A DNA stretch of 64,000 nucleotides from positions 124,001-188,000 of the forward strand of contig NZ_AJTS01000036.1 in assembly GCF_000275725.1 (NCBI RefSeq). The letters run 5' to 3'. Below the pieces are notes generated by a model. The model searched no databases. It was given only the letters and a program-made list of their open reading frames with translations, and was not told the DNA's origin. This DNA is from Vreelandella stevensii S18214 (GTDB lineage Bacteria > Pseudomonadota > Gammaproteobacteria > Pseudomonadales > Halomonadaceae). Below are positions 32,183 to 41,440 of this stretch, piece after piece. Numbering within the stretch: the stretch's first letter is position 1; every line of letters starts with the position of its first letter. Both the position numbers and the translations under genes were made by a program.

Positions 32183-33160
32183 ATGTTATATGCCCGCTTG
32201 ATCGTCATGCGGCTGTTCAAAGCCGTGATCGTCCTGTTTTTGATCGTGATCTTCAACTTCTTCCTGATTCAGATGGCCCCCGGCGACCCGGCGGCCATTC
32301 TGGCCGGGGAAGCCGGTGCCGCCGACCAGGAATTTCTCGACCAGCTGCGCGTGCGCTTCGGCCTCGACCAGCCTATCTACGTGCAGCTATGGCGCTACGC
32401 CTCCGGCATTGCCATGCTGGATTTTGGCTACTCCTACCGGCTGGGCACGCCCGTCTTCGACCTGATCATGGCACGCTTGCCCGCCACGCTGCTGCTCACC
32501 GGCACCGCCTTTGTGCTCTCGCTGGTGCTGGGCATCATTGCCGGTTCCATGGCGGCGGCCAGAGCCAAGAAACCATCGGGCTCGCTGATCATGGCGCTGG
32601 CGCTGGTGTTCTACGCGACGCCGCTGTTCTGGGTGGCGCTGATGTCCGTGGTGGTGTTCTCGGTGTACCTGGGCTGGCTGCCTGCCTATGGGCTGTACAC
32701 CGTGGGCGCTGGCCATACCGGGCTGGCCCTGGCGCTGGACGTGGCGAAACACCTGGTGCTGCCTGCCACGACCCTGGCGCTCTTTTTCATGGCGATTTAC
32801 ACCCGCATGACGCGCACCTCCATGCTGGATGCCGCTCAGCAGGATTATGTCAAAACGGCCCGGGCCAAGGGGCTCAAGCCGGGCGTCATCCAGCGCCGCC
32901 ATGTGCTGCGCAACGCTCTGCTTCCCATCATCACGCTGGCGGGCCTGCAGGCCGGGCAAATGGTGGGCGGCGCGATCCTCACCGAAACCGTGTTCGCTTG
33001 GCCCGGCATCGGCAGGCTGATGTTCGAAGCGCTGCAACAGCGTGACTACAACCTCTTGCTGGGTATTTTCTTCTTCTCTGCGGCGCTGGTGATCGTGTTC
33101 AACATTCTCACCGATCTGGTGTATCGCCTGGCAGACCCACGCATCAAGGGGGCCTCATGA
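32183..33160 (+). CDS. ABC transporter permease, DppB/OppB type
   Basis: 325 residues from the ATG at 32183, which has AGGA at an 8-nt spacing; upstream starts at 32177 and 32126 are less well placed. Six membrane segments are visible, with the typical N-terminal helix (LFKAVIVLFLIVIFNFFLIQ), followed by APGDPAAIL, and the EAA loop YVKTARAKGLKPGVIQRRHVLRN, shown here by its ends, which contacts the ATPase. This is the first inner-membrane subunit of the importer. Its stop overlaps the next permease start by 4 bp. Confidence 0.9.
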   Translation: MLYARLIVMRLFKAVIVLFLIVIFNFFLIQMAPGDPAAILAGEAGAADQEFLDQLRVRFGLDQPIYVQLWRYASGIAMLDFGYSYRLGTPVFDLIMARLPATLLLTGTAFVLSLVLGIIAGSMAAARAKKPSGSLIMALALVFYATPLFWVALMSVVVFSVYLGWLPAYGLYTVGAGHTGLALALDVAKHLVLPATTLALFFMAIYTRMTRTSMLDAAQQDYVKTARAKGLKPGVIQRRHVLRNALLPIITLAGLQAGQMVGGAILTETVFAWPGIGRLMFEALQQRDYNLLLGIFFFSAALVIVFNILTDLVYRLADPRIKGAS

Positions 33161-33990
33161 GCTTTTTTGCACGTTTCGCCCAGAACCGCGGGGCGCTGGT
33201 GGGGCTGGTTATCCTGCTGGTGATCATCGCCATGGCCCTTCTTGCCCCGCTGCTGTTTCCCGAATCGCCCTGGCGCATGGTGCAGCGCCCCTTTCTGCCG
33301 CCGTTCTCGCAGGAGGGGTTTCCCCTGGGCACCGACACCATGGGCCGCAATGTGGCGGCGGGCCTGATGCATGGCGCCTGGGTATCGCTGCTGATTGGCC
33401 TAGTGTCCACCAGCGTGGCCCTGCTGATTGGCGTGCCGCTGGGGGCCATTGCCGGGTATTACGGTGGCTGGATCGATGACGTGCTGATGCGCATCACCGA
33501 GTTTTTCCAGACCATTCCCAACTTTGCCCTGGCCATCGTGCTGGTGGCCATCATGCAGCCCAGCGTGACCTCCATCGTGCTGGCCATTGCCCTGGTGAGC
33601 TGGCCGCCCGTGGCCCGCCTGGTGCGGGCGGAGTTCATGTCGCTGCGCCACCGGGAGTACGTCGAGGCCGCTCGGCTGGTCGGCCAGTCCAATACCACCA
33701 TCATCCTGCGCCAGATCCTGCCCAATACCCTCTCGCCCATCATCGTGCTGGCCTCGCTCATGGTGGCCACGGCGATTCTGCTGGAGTCGTCGCTCTCGTT
33801 TCTGGGGCTGGGCGACCCGAACGTCATGTCCTGGGGCTACATGATCGGTGCCGCGCGAACCGTGATTCGCCAGGCATGGTGGCTGAGCTTCTTCCCTGGC
33901 GTGGCCATTCTGCTGACCGTCCTGGCACTCAACCTGGTCGGTGAAGGGCTGGACGATGCGCTGAACCCCAAACTTTCCCGTGAGCGTTAG
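33157..33990 (+). CDS. ABC transporter permease, DppC/OppC type
   Basis: 277 residues, six predicted membrane segments. The N terminus FARFAQNRGALVGLVIL is the typical OppC leader helix, and PLGTDTMGRNV plus the EAA loop YVEAARLVGQSNTTIILRQI are family landmarks; the C-terminal LNLVGEGLDDALNPKL is the common ending. It forms the heterodimeric channel with the upstream DppB-type subunit. The ATGA overlap with that gene and the 9-bp gap to the ATPase gene show tight operon organisation. Confidence 0.92.
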   Translation: MSFFARFAQNRGALVGLVILLVIIAMALLAPLLFPESPWRMVQRPFLPPFSQEGFPLGTDTMGRNVAAGLMHGAWVSLLIGLVSTSVALLIGVPLGAIAGYYGGWIDDVLMRITEFFQTIPNFALAIVLVAIMQPSVTSIVLAIALVSWPPVARLVRAEFMSLRHREYVEAARLVGQSNTTIILRQILPNTLSPIIVLASLMVATAILLESSLSFLGLGDPNVMSWGYMIGAARTVIRQAWWLSFFPGVAILLTVLALNLVGEGLDDALNPKLSRER

Positions 33991-33999
33991 GAGCCTGCC

Positions 34000-35652
34000 A
34001 TGAACGATGTCGTGCAACCCGCTGGCCAGGACGATGCGCCCGCCGTACTACAGATCGAAGGCTTGAGCGTGGCGTTGCCCAAAGGCGCAGACCGGCCGCT
34101 GGCGGTGGAGAATGTCAGCTATAGCGTCAACCGTGGCGAGATCATGTGCGTGGTCGGGGAGTCCGGGTCGGGCAAGTCCATGGCCGCCAACACGGTCATG
34201 GGCCTGCTGCCCAAGGGCGTTCGCCCCGTGCAGGGCAGCGTCACGTTCGAAGGCCAGAACCTGCTGGCCCTGAGCGAAAAACAGCACCGAACGCTGCGCG
34301 GCCTGAAGATCGGCATGATCTTTCAGGAGCCAATGACGGCGCTGAACCCCTTGATGCGCGTGGGCGCACAGATTGCCGAAGTGTTCGAGGCCCATGGCCA
34401 GCTCAGCCCCCGGCAGCGCCAGGCGCGGGCGCTGGAACTGCTGGTGGAAGTGGGTATCCCGCAGCCAGAGAAGGCCATCAGCGCCTACCCCTTCGAGCTT
34501 TCCGGCGGGCAGCGGCAGCGGGTGATGATTGCCATGGCGCTGGCGCTCGAACCGGTGCTGTTGATTGCCGATGAGCCCACCACAGCGCTGGATGTGACCA
34601 CCCAGGCGCAGATTCTGGCGCTGATTCGTGATCTGCAACAGCGGCGTGGCATGGCCGTCATGTTCATCACCCACGATTTTGGCGTGGTGGCGGAAATCGC
34701 CAACCGTGTCTGCGTCATGCGCCATGGCCGCATCGTCGAAATCGGCAACGCCCGTGATGTGCTGGAGAACCCCCAGGATGCGTATACCCAGGCCTTGATC
34801 GCCGCCATTCCCAGTAACGCCCTTCCCCCTCACCGGGAACCTGCCACCTCGGCGCCCCTGCTGGAGATCAAGGGGCTCAACAAGGTGTTTCGTTCACGCG
34901 GGGGCTGGTTCAAGGCCACTCGGGAAGTGCGCGCGCTGGATGACGTATCGCTGACGCTGGCCAAAGGCGAGACGGTGGGTATCGTGGGCGAGTCCGGCTC
35001 GGGCAAATCGACCCTTGGCCGCTGCGTGGTGCGCCTGGAGCACCCGGATAATGGCGAGCTGCTGCTGGATGGGGTCAATTTTTCGCAGTTGAGCGGCAGC
35101 GCGCTGCGCCGCGAACGCCACCGGGTGCAGATGATTTTTCAGGACCCTTATGCGTCCTTGAACCCGCGCACCCGGGTCGGCATGGCCATCGCCCAAGGCC
35201 CCATGGCCAACGGCACGCCGAAGGCCGACGCGCTCCGCCAAGCCGGTGAGCTGTTGGAACTGGTGGGGCTGGGTGCCAGTGCCGTGACGCGTTTCCCCCA
35301 TGAGTTTTCAGGCGGCCAACGCCAGCGCATCGGCATTGCCAGAGCGCTAGCCCTCAACCCTGAGCTGATCGTGGCCGATGAGGCGGTCTCTGCGCTGGAC
35401 GTTTCCATTCAGGCGCAGGTGCTGGAGCTGCTGGAATCTCTGAAACAGCGGCTGTCGCTGTCACTGCTGTTCATCACCCACGACTTGCGGGTGGCCGCCC
35501 AGATTTGTGATCGTATCGTCGTCATGCAGCATGGGCGCATTGTCGAGCAAGGCAGCGCCGAGCAGATATTCCTGGCCCCCCAGGCGGCCTATACCCGCTC
35601 GCTGCTCGATGCGATTCCGGGGCGCGAAGCGCCTGCCGCCGCGTCTGCTTGA
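34000..35652 (+). CDS. ABC transporter ATP-binding protein with two fused NBDs (DppD-DppF fusion type)
   Basis: 550 residues containing two complete nucleotide-binding domains in one chain. Domain 1 (about 10-270) has Walker [13 protein letters not shown], signature [15 protein letters not shown] and Walker [13 protein letters not shown]. Domain 2 (about 285-545) has [27 protein letters not shown] and [12 protein letters not shown]. Both look catalytically competent. The peptide-family tail (about 20 residues after each NBD, such as [12 protein letters not shown]) is present. Fused ATPases like this are found in YejF- and GsiA-type systems. It is the last gene of the ABC operon, 9 bp after the permease. 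Confidence 0.93.
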   Translation: MNDVVQPAGQDDAPAVLQIEGLSVALPKGADRPLAVENVSYSVNRGEIMCVVGESGSGKSMAANTVMGLLPKGVRPVQGSVTFEGQNLLALSEKQHRTLRGLKIGMIFQEPMTALNPLMRVGAQIAEVFEAHGQLSPRQRQARALELLVEVGIPQPEKAISAYPFELSGGQRQRVMIAMALALEPVLLIADEPTTALDVTTQAQILALIRDLQQRRGMAVMFITHDFGVVAEIANRVCVMRHGRIVEIGNARDVLENPQDAYTQALIAAIPSNALPPHREPATSAPLLEIKGLNKVFRSRGGWFKATREVRALDDVSLTLAKGETVGIVGESGSGKSTLGRCVVRLEHPDNGELLLDGVNFSQLSGSALRRERHRVQMIFQDPYASLNPRTRVGMAIAQGPMANGTPKADALRQAGELLELVGLGASAVTRFPHEFSGGQRQRIGIARALALNPELIVADEAVSALDVSIQAQVLELLESLKQRLSLSLLFITHDLRVAAQICDRIVVMQHGRIVEQGSAEQIFLAPQAAYTRSLLDAIPGREAPAAASA

Positions 35653-35714
35653 ACAGCCTTTTAGGCATCACACACTGGTTCATCAGCGTTGATTTATACG
35701 TCTTTATTCACACC

Positions 35715-35756
35715 ACTGTCTTCAAACAACTGTCTTCACACAACTGTCTTCACACA
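35715..35756. repeat. Tandem repeat, three 14-bp units
   Basis: The unit ACTGTCTTCACACA is repeated three times head to tail from 35715 to 35756; the first copy differs by one base (AAACA instead of CACACA's CACA). It fills most of the 133-bp gap between the ABC ATPase and the FAD-oxidase gene, ending about 30 bp before the latter's start. A role in binding a regulator or in slippage-based variation of spacing is possible but unsupported. Confidence 0.75.
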
Positions 35757-35785
35757 ACAATGGAACGTCACGTAAGGAAACAGGC

Positions 35786-37168
35786 ATGCAGATTACCCTA
35801 GAGGCGCTTCGCGCCATCGTCGGCCCCGCGCACGTACTCACCGGAGACGATGTGCGAAGCCGTCGCGTCGACTGGATGACCGGCGCTCCCTGCCTTGCCG
35901 GTGCCATCGTGCGCCCGGCCAGCACCCAAGCGTTGGCCGAGGTGATGCGCGCTTGCCACGAGGTCCGGCAGCCGGTGGTGACCCACGGCGGGCTGACCGG
36001 GCTGGTGCACGGCGCCGACGCCAGCGAAGAGGAGCTGGTGATTTCACTGGAGCGCATGACCGCCATCGAAGAGATCGACCACGTTGGCGGTACGCTGACC
36101 GTTCAGGCCGGTGCCCCTTTGCAGCGGGTACAGGAAGCCGCCAGCGACGCGGGCTTGCAGTTCCCGCTGGATTTGGGCGCCCGGGGAAGTTGCACGATTG
36201 GCGGTAATATCGCCACCAACGCTGGGGGCGTGCGGGTGATCCGCTATGGCATGATGCGCCAGCAGGTGCTGGGGCTGGAAGCTGTGATGGCCGATGGCCG
36301 TATCGTGAGCTCCATGAACCGCATGCTGAAAAACAATGCCGGGTTCGATCTCAAGCAGCTTTTCATTGGCAGTGAAGGCACGCTGGGTATCGTGACCCGC
36401 GCGGTGCTGCGCTTGCAGCCGCCCACGCCCAGTGAACAAACCGCGCTGGTGGCCTGCCCCTCGTTCGAGGCCTTGACGGCCCTGCTCCGCCACATGGGCA
36501 AGGCGCTGGGCGGTAGCCTGGGGGCTTTCGAGGTCATGTGGCAGAACCATTACCGCCTGCTGACGGAAACCTCGGGACGCCACACGCCCCCCATTGCCAC
36601 CAGCCATCCGTTTTATGTCATCATCGAATCCCTGGGCAGCGATGCCGAGCGCAATACGACCCAGTTCCGTGAGGCCCTGGAGAGCGCGCTGGAGAACGAG
36701 CTGATCGTCGATGCGGTGCTGACTCAATCAGCGGCGCAGCGAGACGGCCTGTGGGCCATTCGTGAAGACATCGAAGGCCTGGTCAAGGCCATGACCCCGG
36801 TATTGACGTTCGATGTCAGCCTGCCGATTGCCGATATGCAGCGCTACACCGATGCCCTGGAGCACCAGTTGACCCAGCGCTGGCCCGATGCCCGGCTCGT
36901 GGTCTTTGGCCACCTGGGCGATGGCAACCTGCATATTTCGGTGTGCGTGGGCAGTCATGAATTAGCGGTACGCCGGGAAGTCGAGACCCTGGTATATCAA
37001 CCCCTGGCGGCGCTGGGCGGCTCGGTGTCTGCCGAACATGGGATCGGCCTGGAAAAGCGCCCATGGCTGGAGACCTGCCGCTCGGCAGAGGAAGTTGCGC
37101 TGATGCACACCCTCAAGCAGGCACTCGACCCTCATAAGCTGCTGAACCGTGGCAAAATATTGCGTTGA
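35786..37168 (+). CDS. FAD-linked oxidase/D-2-hydroxyacid dehydrogenase (GlcD/DLD family)
   Basis: 460 residues. The PCMH-type FAD domain occupies about 40-215 (VTHGGLTGLVHGAD, LQFPLDLGARGSCTIGG, NIATNAGG) and the FAD-oxidase C-terminal domain about 220-458, with HLGDGNLHISV and EHGIGLEKRPWL near the end. Family members oxidise D-lactate, D-2-hydroxyglutarate, glycolate or similar 2-hydroxy acids. AAGGAAA lies upstream of the ATG. It begins a likely operon with the aminotransferase gene 26 bp downstream, which suggests formation of a 2-oxo acid that is then aminated, or the reverse. Confidence 0.88.
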   Translation: MQITLEALRAIVGPAHVLTGDDVRSRRVDWMTGAPCLAGAIVRPASTQALAEVMRACHEVRQPVVTHGGLTGLVHGADASEEELVISLERMTAIEEIDHVGGTLTVQAGAPLQRVQEAASDAGLQFPLDLGARGSCTIGGNIATNAGGVRVIRYGMMRQQVLGLEAVMADGRIVSSMNRMLKNNAGFDLKQLFIGSEGTLGIVTRAVLRLQPPTPSEQTALVACPSFEALTALLRHMGKALGGSLGAFEVMWQNHYRLLTETSGRHTPPIATSHPFYVIIESLGSDAERNTTQFREALESALENELIVDAVLTQSAAQRDGLWAIREDIEGLVKAMTPVLTFDVSLPIADMQRYTDALEHQLTQRWPDARLVVFGHLGDGNLHISVCVGSHELAVRREVETLVYQPLAALGGSVSAEHGIGLEKRPWLETCRSAEEVALMHTLKQALDPHKLLNRGKILR

Positions 37169-37193
37169 ACATTGAACTGATCAGGACCTGATT

Positions 37194-38303
37194 ATGCCCC
37201 GCTACCCCGACCACCTGACGGGCGTTGGCCCCGTGAACCCTTTCCCCGGCATCAAGGTGCTGGAGCGGCGGCTCGGCCGTGAGATCCCTCACCGCCTGGG
37301 CTCCAACGAGGGGCTGGACATGCCCCACCGCGCGCTGCGGGAACACTTCGGTGATGCCGTGACACAACACGTGTATTGCTATGGCGATGCCGAAGCGCTG
37401 GGCGTTCGCCAGCGCATCAGCGCCCAGCAAGACATTCCCCTCGACCACCTGCTGGTGGACGCCGGTGCCGACAGCCTGATCGCCCTGGCGCTGCGCACCA
37501 CCTGCACCGTGGGTGAGGCCGTGGTGAGCACCGCAGGCACCTACCCCACCTTCGGGTACTTTGCCCAGGGCCAGGGCTGCCGGTTGGTCGAGCCCAGCTA
37601 CCATGAAGCGCCTAGCGTGCTCGCCCCCGATCTGGAAGCGCTGGCAGCAGCGGCCCATCAGGAGCAAGCGCGGCTGGTGTACCTGGCCAACCCGGACAAC
37701 CCCAGCGGCCACCTGCACAGCGATAGCGCCATTCTCAAGTTTCGCCAGGCGCTCCCCAACGACTGCTGGCTGCTGCTGGATGAGGCCTACGGGGATTTTC
37801 GTGACGATGCGGGAAGTGAGTTTCTGGGCCAGGCGCTGCCGGGGGTGATTCGCCTGCGCACGCTCTCCAAGGCTCATGGACTGGCGGGCATGCGGATTGG
37901 CTACGCAATTGCTGAGCCCGACGTGCTGGCAATGATGATGAAAGTGCGTATTCACTACGCGGTCTCTTCCTTCACCCAGGCCGCCGCCGAGGTCGTGCTC
38001 GACCACCCCGAGGAAGTGCAGCAGCATATTGCGGATGTCAAAGCGCGCCGTGAACAGCTGGCGCTGCACTTCACGGCGCTGGGGGCAGACGTGCTGCCCA
38101 GCGCCACCAACTTCGTCGGCATCCGCCTATCCAGCGCCGAGCTGGCCGCCACCGTGCATCAGGAGCTGCTGGACGATGGCGTGCTGGTGGCCCGCCTTGC
38201 TCACCCGCAACTGTCCAACGTGATTCGCATCACGGCGGTAGAAGAGGCACTGCAGCCGGGCAGGTTGGCGGCGCTGGAAAAGGCGCTTCGACAGCACGGC
38301 TAG
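37194..38303 (+). CDS. PLP-dependent class I/II aminotransferase (HisC-like)
   Basis: 369 residues. The fold type I core is visible: GADSLIALALRTTC, YLANPDNPSGHL, LLDEAYGDF with the pyridine-binding Asp, and the Schiff-base Lys in LRTLSKAHGLAGMRIGYAI, shown in pieces. Similarity in style is to histidinol-phosphate aminotransferases, but it stands in a catabolic cluster without other his genes, so a different amino donor is likely. It follows the FAD oxidase by 26 bp. It converges with a class IV aminotransferase gene 28 bp away. Confidence 0.85.
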   Translation: MPRYPDHLTGVGPVNPFPGIKVLERRLGREIPHRLGSNEGLDMPHRALREHFGDAVTQHVYCYGDAEALGVRQRISAQQDIPLDHLLVDAGADSLIALALRTTCTVGEAVVSTAGTYPTFGYFAQGQGCRLVEPSYHEAPSVLAPDLEALAAAAHQEQARLVYLANPDNPSGHLHSDSAILKFRQALPNDCWLLLDEAYGDFRDDAGSEFLGQALPGVIRLRTLSKAHGLAGMRIGYAIAEPDVLAMMMKVRIHYAVSSFTQAAAEVVLDHPEEVQQHIADVKARREQLALHFTALGADVLPSATNFVGIRLSSAELAATVHQELLDDGVLVARLAHPQLSNVIRITAVEEALQPGRLAALEKALRQHG

Positions 38304-38331
38304 CCGCGCAGGCCCCGGCGCCATTCCCCTC

Positions 38332-39288
38332 TCATGCCGGGGTCAGCCAGTGCTGGTAGGCCTCCAGCTCGCCGCGTACCACCTGGCGATAGAGCTGCTG
38401 CAGCTGCGCCGTGACGCTGTGGGCAGGTATCGGCTCGCTGGGCGGCGGTGCTTCGGCACGATGGCCGATGCGTCGTCCATCCAGCTCCCTGAGCGGCAGA
38501 ATTTCGGCAGCAGTGCCGGTCAGGAAGGCTTCGTCGGCGGTGTACAGCTCATCGCGGGTGATACGCCGCTCTTTCACTTCGATGCCCAGCACGTCGCGGG
38601 CCAGCTGTATGATGCTGTCTCGGGTGATGCCCTGCAGGCAAGAGGTGACTTCCGGGGTGTGCAGCACGCCATTGCGCAGCAGGAAGACATTCGCCGCCGA
38701 GGCCTCGGCCACGTACCCTTCGGGGTCGAGCATGATGGTCTCATCGAACCCGGCCTTGACCGCCGTGTTGAGCGCCAGCATCGAATTCACGTAGTGGCCG
38801 CTGGTCTTGGCGCGGCACAGGCTGATGTTGACATGGTGGCGCGCCCAGGAAGAGGTCAAGGCACGCAATCCATGGGTCGCGGCCTGCGGTGAAAGGTACG
38901 GCCCCAAATCCCAGGCGGCGATCATCACATGGGTGGTCAGCCCTTGGGCGCGCAGCCCCAGGCCTTCCGAACCCAGAAACACGGTGGGCTTCAGGTAGGC
39001 ATCCTGCAAGCCGTTTTTGGTGATGCTTTTGCACTGAGCATCGATCAGCTCGGCTTCACGAAACGGCAGCGGAATATCCAGCGCGTGGGCACTGTCCACG
39101 AGCCTGCGGGTGTGCTCCTCCACCCGGAACAGGCACGGGCCTTGCGCACCGGCGTAGGCCCGCACGCCCTCGAAGCAGCCCATCCCGTAATGCAGCGTAT
39201 GGGTGAACACGTGAACCCTGGCATCTCGCCAGGCAAGCCAGTGGCCGTCCTGCCAGATCCAGCCGTCTCGATCATGAAGAGGTGTCAT
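38332..39288 (-). CDS. Class IV PLP aminotransferase (branched-chain aminotransferase-like)
   Basis: 318 residues from the ATG at 39288, which overlaps the preceding stop codon as ATGA; an ATG at 39306 is also open. Family landmarks are WRDARVHVFTHTLHYGMGCFEGVRAY, the PLP Lys in CRAKTSGHYVNSMLALN, EASAANVFLLRNG and CLQGITRDSIIQLA. These fit IlvE and D-amino-acid aminotransferase relatives. Because the gene is coupled to two deacylases and lies far from the ilv genes, a dedicated catabolic substrate is more likely than housekeeping branched-chain amino acid synthesis. The last gene of its operon. Confidence 0.86.
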   Translation of the reverse strand: MTPLHDRDGWIWQDGHWLAWRDARVHVFTHTLHYGMGCFEGVRAYAGAQGPCLFRVEEHTRRLVDSAHALDIPLPFREAELIDAQCKSITKNGLQDAYLKPTVFLGSEGLGLRAQGLTTHVMIAAWDLGPYLSPQAATHGLRALTSSWARHHVNISLCRAKTSGHYVNSMLALNTAVKAGFDETIMLDPEGYVAEASAANVFLLRNGVLHTPEVTSCLQGITRDSIIQLARDVLGIEVKERRITRDELYTADEAFLTGTAAEILPLRELDGRRIGHRAEAPPPSEPIPAHSVTAQLQQLYRQVVRGELEAYQHWLTPA

Positions 39289-40391
39289 CGGGTGGTTTGC
39301 TCCCACTGTCGTTGCCAGTTATCGATCAATGCCTGCTGATGCGGCTGCAGCGCCTGATAACCCCAGGCGGCGATTTCGTCATTTTGCGGGTCGAACACGG
39401 CGGTCGTGCTGCCCGCCAGCGTCTGGACCACCGCATGGCCGCAGAGCGGCACGTAGCCTTCGGAGTAGCCGCCTTCGTGCACCATCACCAGCTTGCCAGC
39501 GCAGCAGCGCTCCGCCACGGCCTTTACTTGCGCCGTCATGGTGGCGAAGGCCTGACTGTTGAGCAGCATCTTGCCCAGCGGGTCCTTGGCACAGGCGTCA
39601 TAGCCACAGGCGACGATGATGAGATCGGGCTGGAAGGCTTCCAGCGCAGGCAGCACCAGCCTTTCCATGGCATACGCATAGGCCCCCAGGCCACATCCGG
39701 GGGGCAGCGGCAGGTTGAGGTTCGTCCCGGTTCCAGCGCCCTCCCCCTGCTCTTCGAAAGCGCCGCTCTCCAGCGGGTAGTTGGCTGCCTGATGTATTGA
39801 GATGGTGAAGGTGTTCGGGTCGCGATAGAACGCAGCCTGCTGGCCGTTACCATGGTGTACGTCCCAGTCGAGAATCGCCACGCGACTGGCCTGGCCCAGC
39901 GCCTGGGCACGCATCACCGACACGGGAATATTGCCTAACAGGCAGAACCCACGGCCCTGGTCGGCTTCGGCATGGTGGCCCGGCGGGCGGCACAGGGCGT
40001 AGGCGTTGCGTACTTCGCCCCGGGCGACGGCGTCTACGGCGGCGATGGCCAAGCCCGCCGAGTGGGTCGCGGCGGCCCAGCTGCCCGGCATGTAGGGCGC
40101 GCAGTCGCCGCCGTTACCGCCCCTTGCCGCATCGCCTGCCTGAAGTTCTTCCAGGTAGCGCGGCGTGTGAAAGCGCAGCAGGTGTTCCAGCGTGGCGGCG
40201 GGCGGCTTGACCACGTAAAGCTCGTCGATCAGCCCGCTGACTTCCAGAATGTTTTTCAGCCGCCGCTTGCTTTCGGGGCTTTCCGAGGCGGCCTGGGGCT
40301 GCAAGAACTCACCCGGCGCCGAGAACACGCCGATGGCCCCCTGGTCGTGCCAGAAGCAGCGTTCGTGCCAGTAGAAGCCGGTACCGCTCAT
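39285..40391 (-). CDS. Histone deacetylase family amidohydrolase (copy 2, class II HDAC-like)
   Basis: 368 residues. It differs from the other two copies at the N terminus (FYWHERCFWHDQG) and includes the class II spacing up to CRPPGHHAE; it resembles bacterial HDAH-type enzymes. Metal and catalytic residues are kept: LDWDVHHGNG (zinc Asp and His), CGYDACAKDPLG (second zinc Asp) and HEGGYSEGY (Tyr). Substrates in this class include acetyl-lysine, acetylpolyamines and other N-acyl amines. It sits between copy 3 (upstream) and the class IV aminotransferase (downstream), with 4-bp overlaps on both sides, so deacylation and transamination are probably sequential steps. Confidence 0.9.
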   Translation of the reverse strand: MSGTGFYWHERCFWHDQGAIGVFSAPGEFLQPQAASESPESKRRLKNILEVSGLIDELYVVKPPAATLEHLLRFHTPRYLEELQAGDAARGGNGGDCAPYMPGSWAAATHSAGLAIAAVDAVARGEVRNAYALCRPPGHHAEADQGRGFCLLGNIPVSVMRAQALGQASRVAILDWDVHHGNGQQAAFYRDPNTFTISIHQAANYPLESGAFEEQGEGAGTGTNLNLPLPPGCGLGAYAYAMERLVLPALEAFQPDLIIVACGYDACAKDPLGKMLLNSQAFATMTAQVKAVAERCCAGKLVMVHEGGYSEGYVPLCGHAVVQTLAGSTTAVFDPQNDEIAAWGYQALQPHQQALIDNWQRQWEQTTR

Positions 40392-41419
40392 GCGTTAAAC
40401 CCCTCCATGAAGGCCGCCAGGTTGGCGCTGAGATGTTCGGTGGGGTAGCCGCCTTCCTGCACGATCACCATGGGGAGCGACAGCGCGGCCAGACGCTTGC
40501 CTACCTCGATAAACGCTTCGGTTTCCACGTTCAAACCGGCCAGCGGGTCTTCCTTATGGGCATCCAGCCCCAGAGCGACCACCACCGCTTCCGGTTCGAA
40601 ACGCTGCAAGTGATCGATCAAAATTGCCAGCGCGTCCAGATAGACCTCACCGTCGCTGCCCACCGGCAGGGGGAGGTTCACGTTGGCGCCCACGCCGTCA
40701 TCGCTGCCTTCTTCGTCAGCCCCACCCCAGAAAAAGGGGTAGAAGTCGCTGGGGTCGGCGTGCAGCGAACCGGTCCATACATCGTTTCTGGCGTAGAAAA
40801 TGTCCTGGGTGCCGTTGCCGTGGTGCAAATCCACATCGATGATCGCCACTCTGGCAAAGCGTTCGCGCAGCACGGTCGCGGCCAGCGCCGAGTTGTTCAG
40901 CAGGCAAAAGCCGCCTGCCCGCTCGGGCCCGGCATGGTGGCCGGGTGGGCGGCACAGCGCATAGGTCACCGTCTCCCCTGCTAACACGGCTTCCGCGGCT
41001 GCTTCTGCGGTGGCCGCCGAGGCCAATGCGCCTTGGAAACTGGTAGCGCTGAGCGGGCAAGCCATGTCGTGCAGGTGCCAGCCCGCCTGGCCGATGGGGT
41101 GGCGGGGGTAGTGGTGGCCGCCGCCGCAGGGGTGAATGTTGGGCGCCACCAGCGCGGCGGCGTTGGGCAACGCCTGCCAGCGGGCATGGATCGTTTCCAG
41201 AAAGGTCAGATAGCGCGGCGTATGAATCTGCGCCAGCCGCTGGCGCAGCTGGGGCGAGTCCGACGCGCCCGGGGCCACCAGCGCCAGGCCCACCTTTGCC
41301 AACCCCTGGGTGAGCAGCTCGGCCCGCACCGGCCCTTCCGGGGAAGGCGCCGGCTGGCCACGCAGCAGGAAAGTGGGCGGCGCATGCAGCGCCTGGTCAG
41401 GATGATAAAAACACTTCAT
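40388..41419 (-). CDS. Histone deacetylase/acetylpolyamine amidohydrolase family enzyme (copy 3)
   Basis: 343 residues with the APAH-like start MKCFYHPDQALHAPPTFLLR, similar in layout to copy 1 at 28617. Retained active-site motifs: RPPGHHAGPERAGG, IDVDLHHGNG, LGLDAHKEDPLAG and QEGGYPTEHL. It is the first of three coupled genes (copy 3, copy 2, class IV aminotransferase), each joined by a 4-bp overlap. It begins 21 bp after the end of the TRAP large-permease gene on the same strand, so the TRAP genes and these enzymes could form one long transcript. Confidence 0.9.
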   Translation of the reverse strand: MKCFYHPDQALHAPPTFLLRGQPAPSPEGPVRAELLTQGLAKVGLALVAPGASDSPQLRQRLAQIHTPRYLTFLETIHARWQALPNAAALVAPNIHPCGGGHHYPRHPIGQAGWHLHDMACPLSATSFQGALASAATAEAAAEAVLAGETVTYALCRPPGHHAGPERAGGFCLLNNSALAATVLRERFARVAIIDVDLHHGNGTQDIFYARNDVWTGSLHADPSDFYPFFWGGADEEGSDDGVGANVNLPLPVGSDGEVYLDALAILIDHLQRFEPEAVVVALGLDAHKEDPLAGLNVETEAFIEVGKRLAALSLPMVIVQEGGYPTEHLSANLAAFMEGFNA

Positions 41420-41440
41420 GACATTGCAGTCCTTAGCGAA

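Noticed and set aside
37194-38303. Aminotransferase considered as hisC of histidine synthesis
   Set aside because: No other his genes nearby, and it is coupled to an FAD-linked oxidase; only the family is assigned.
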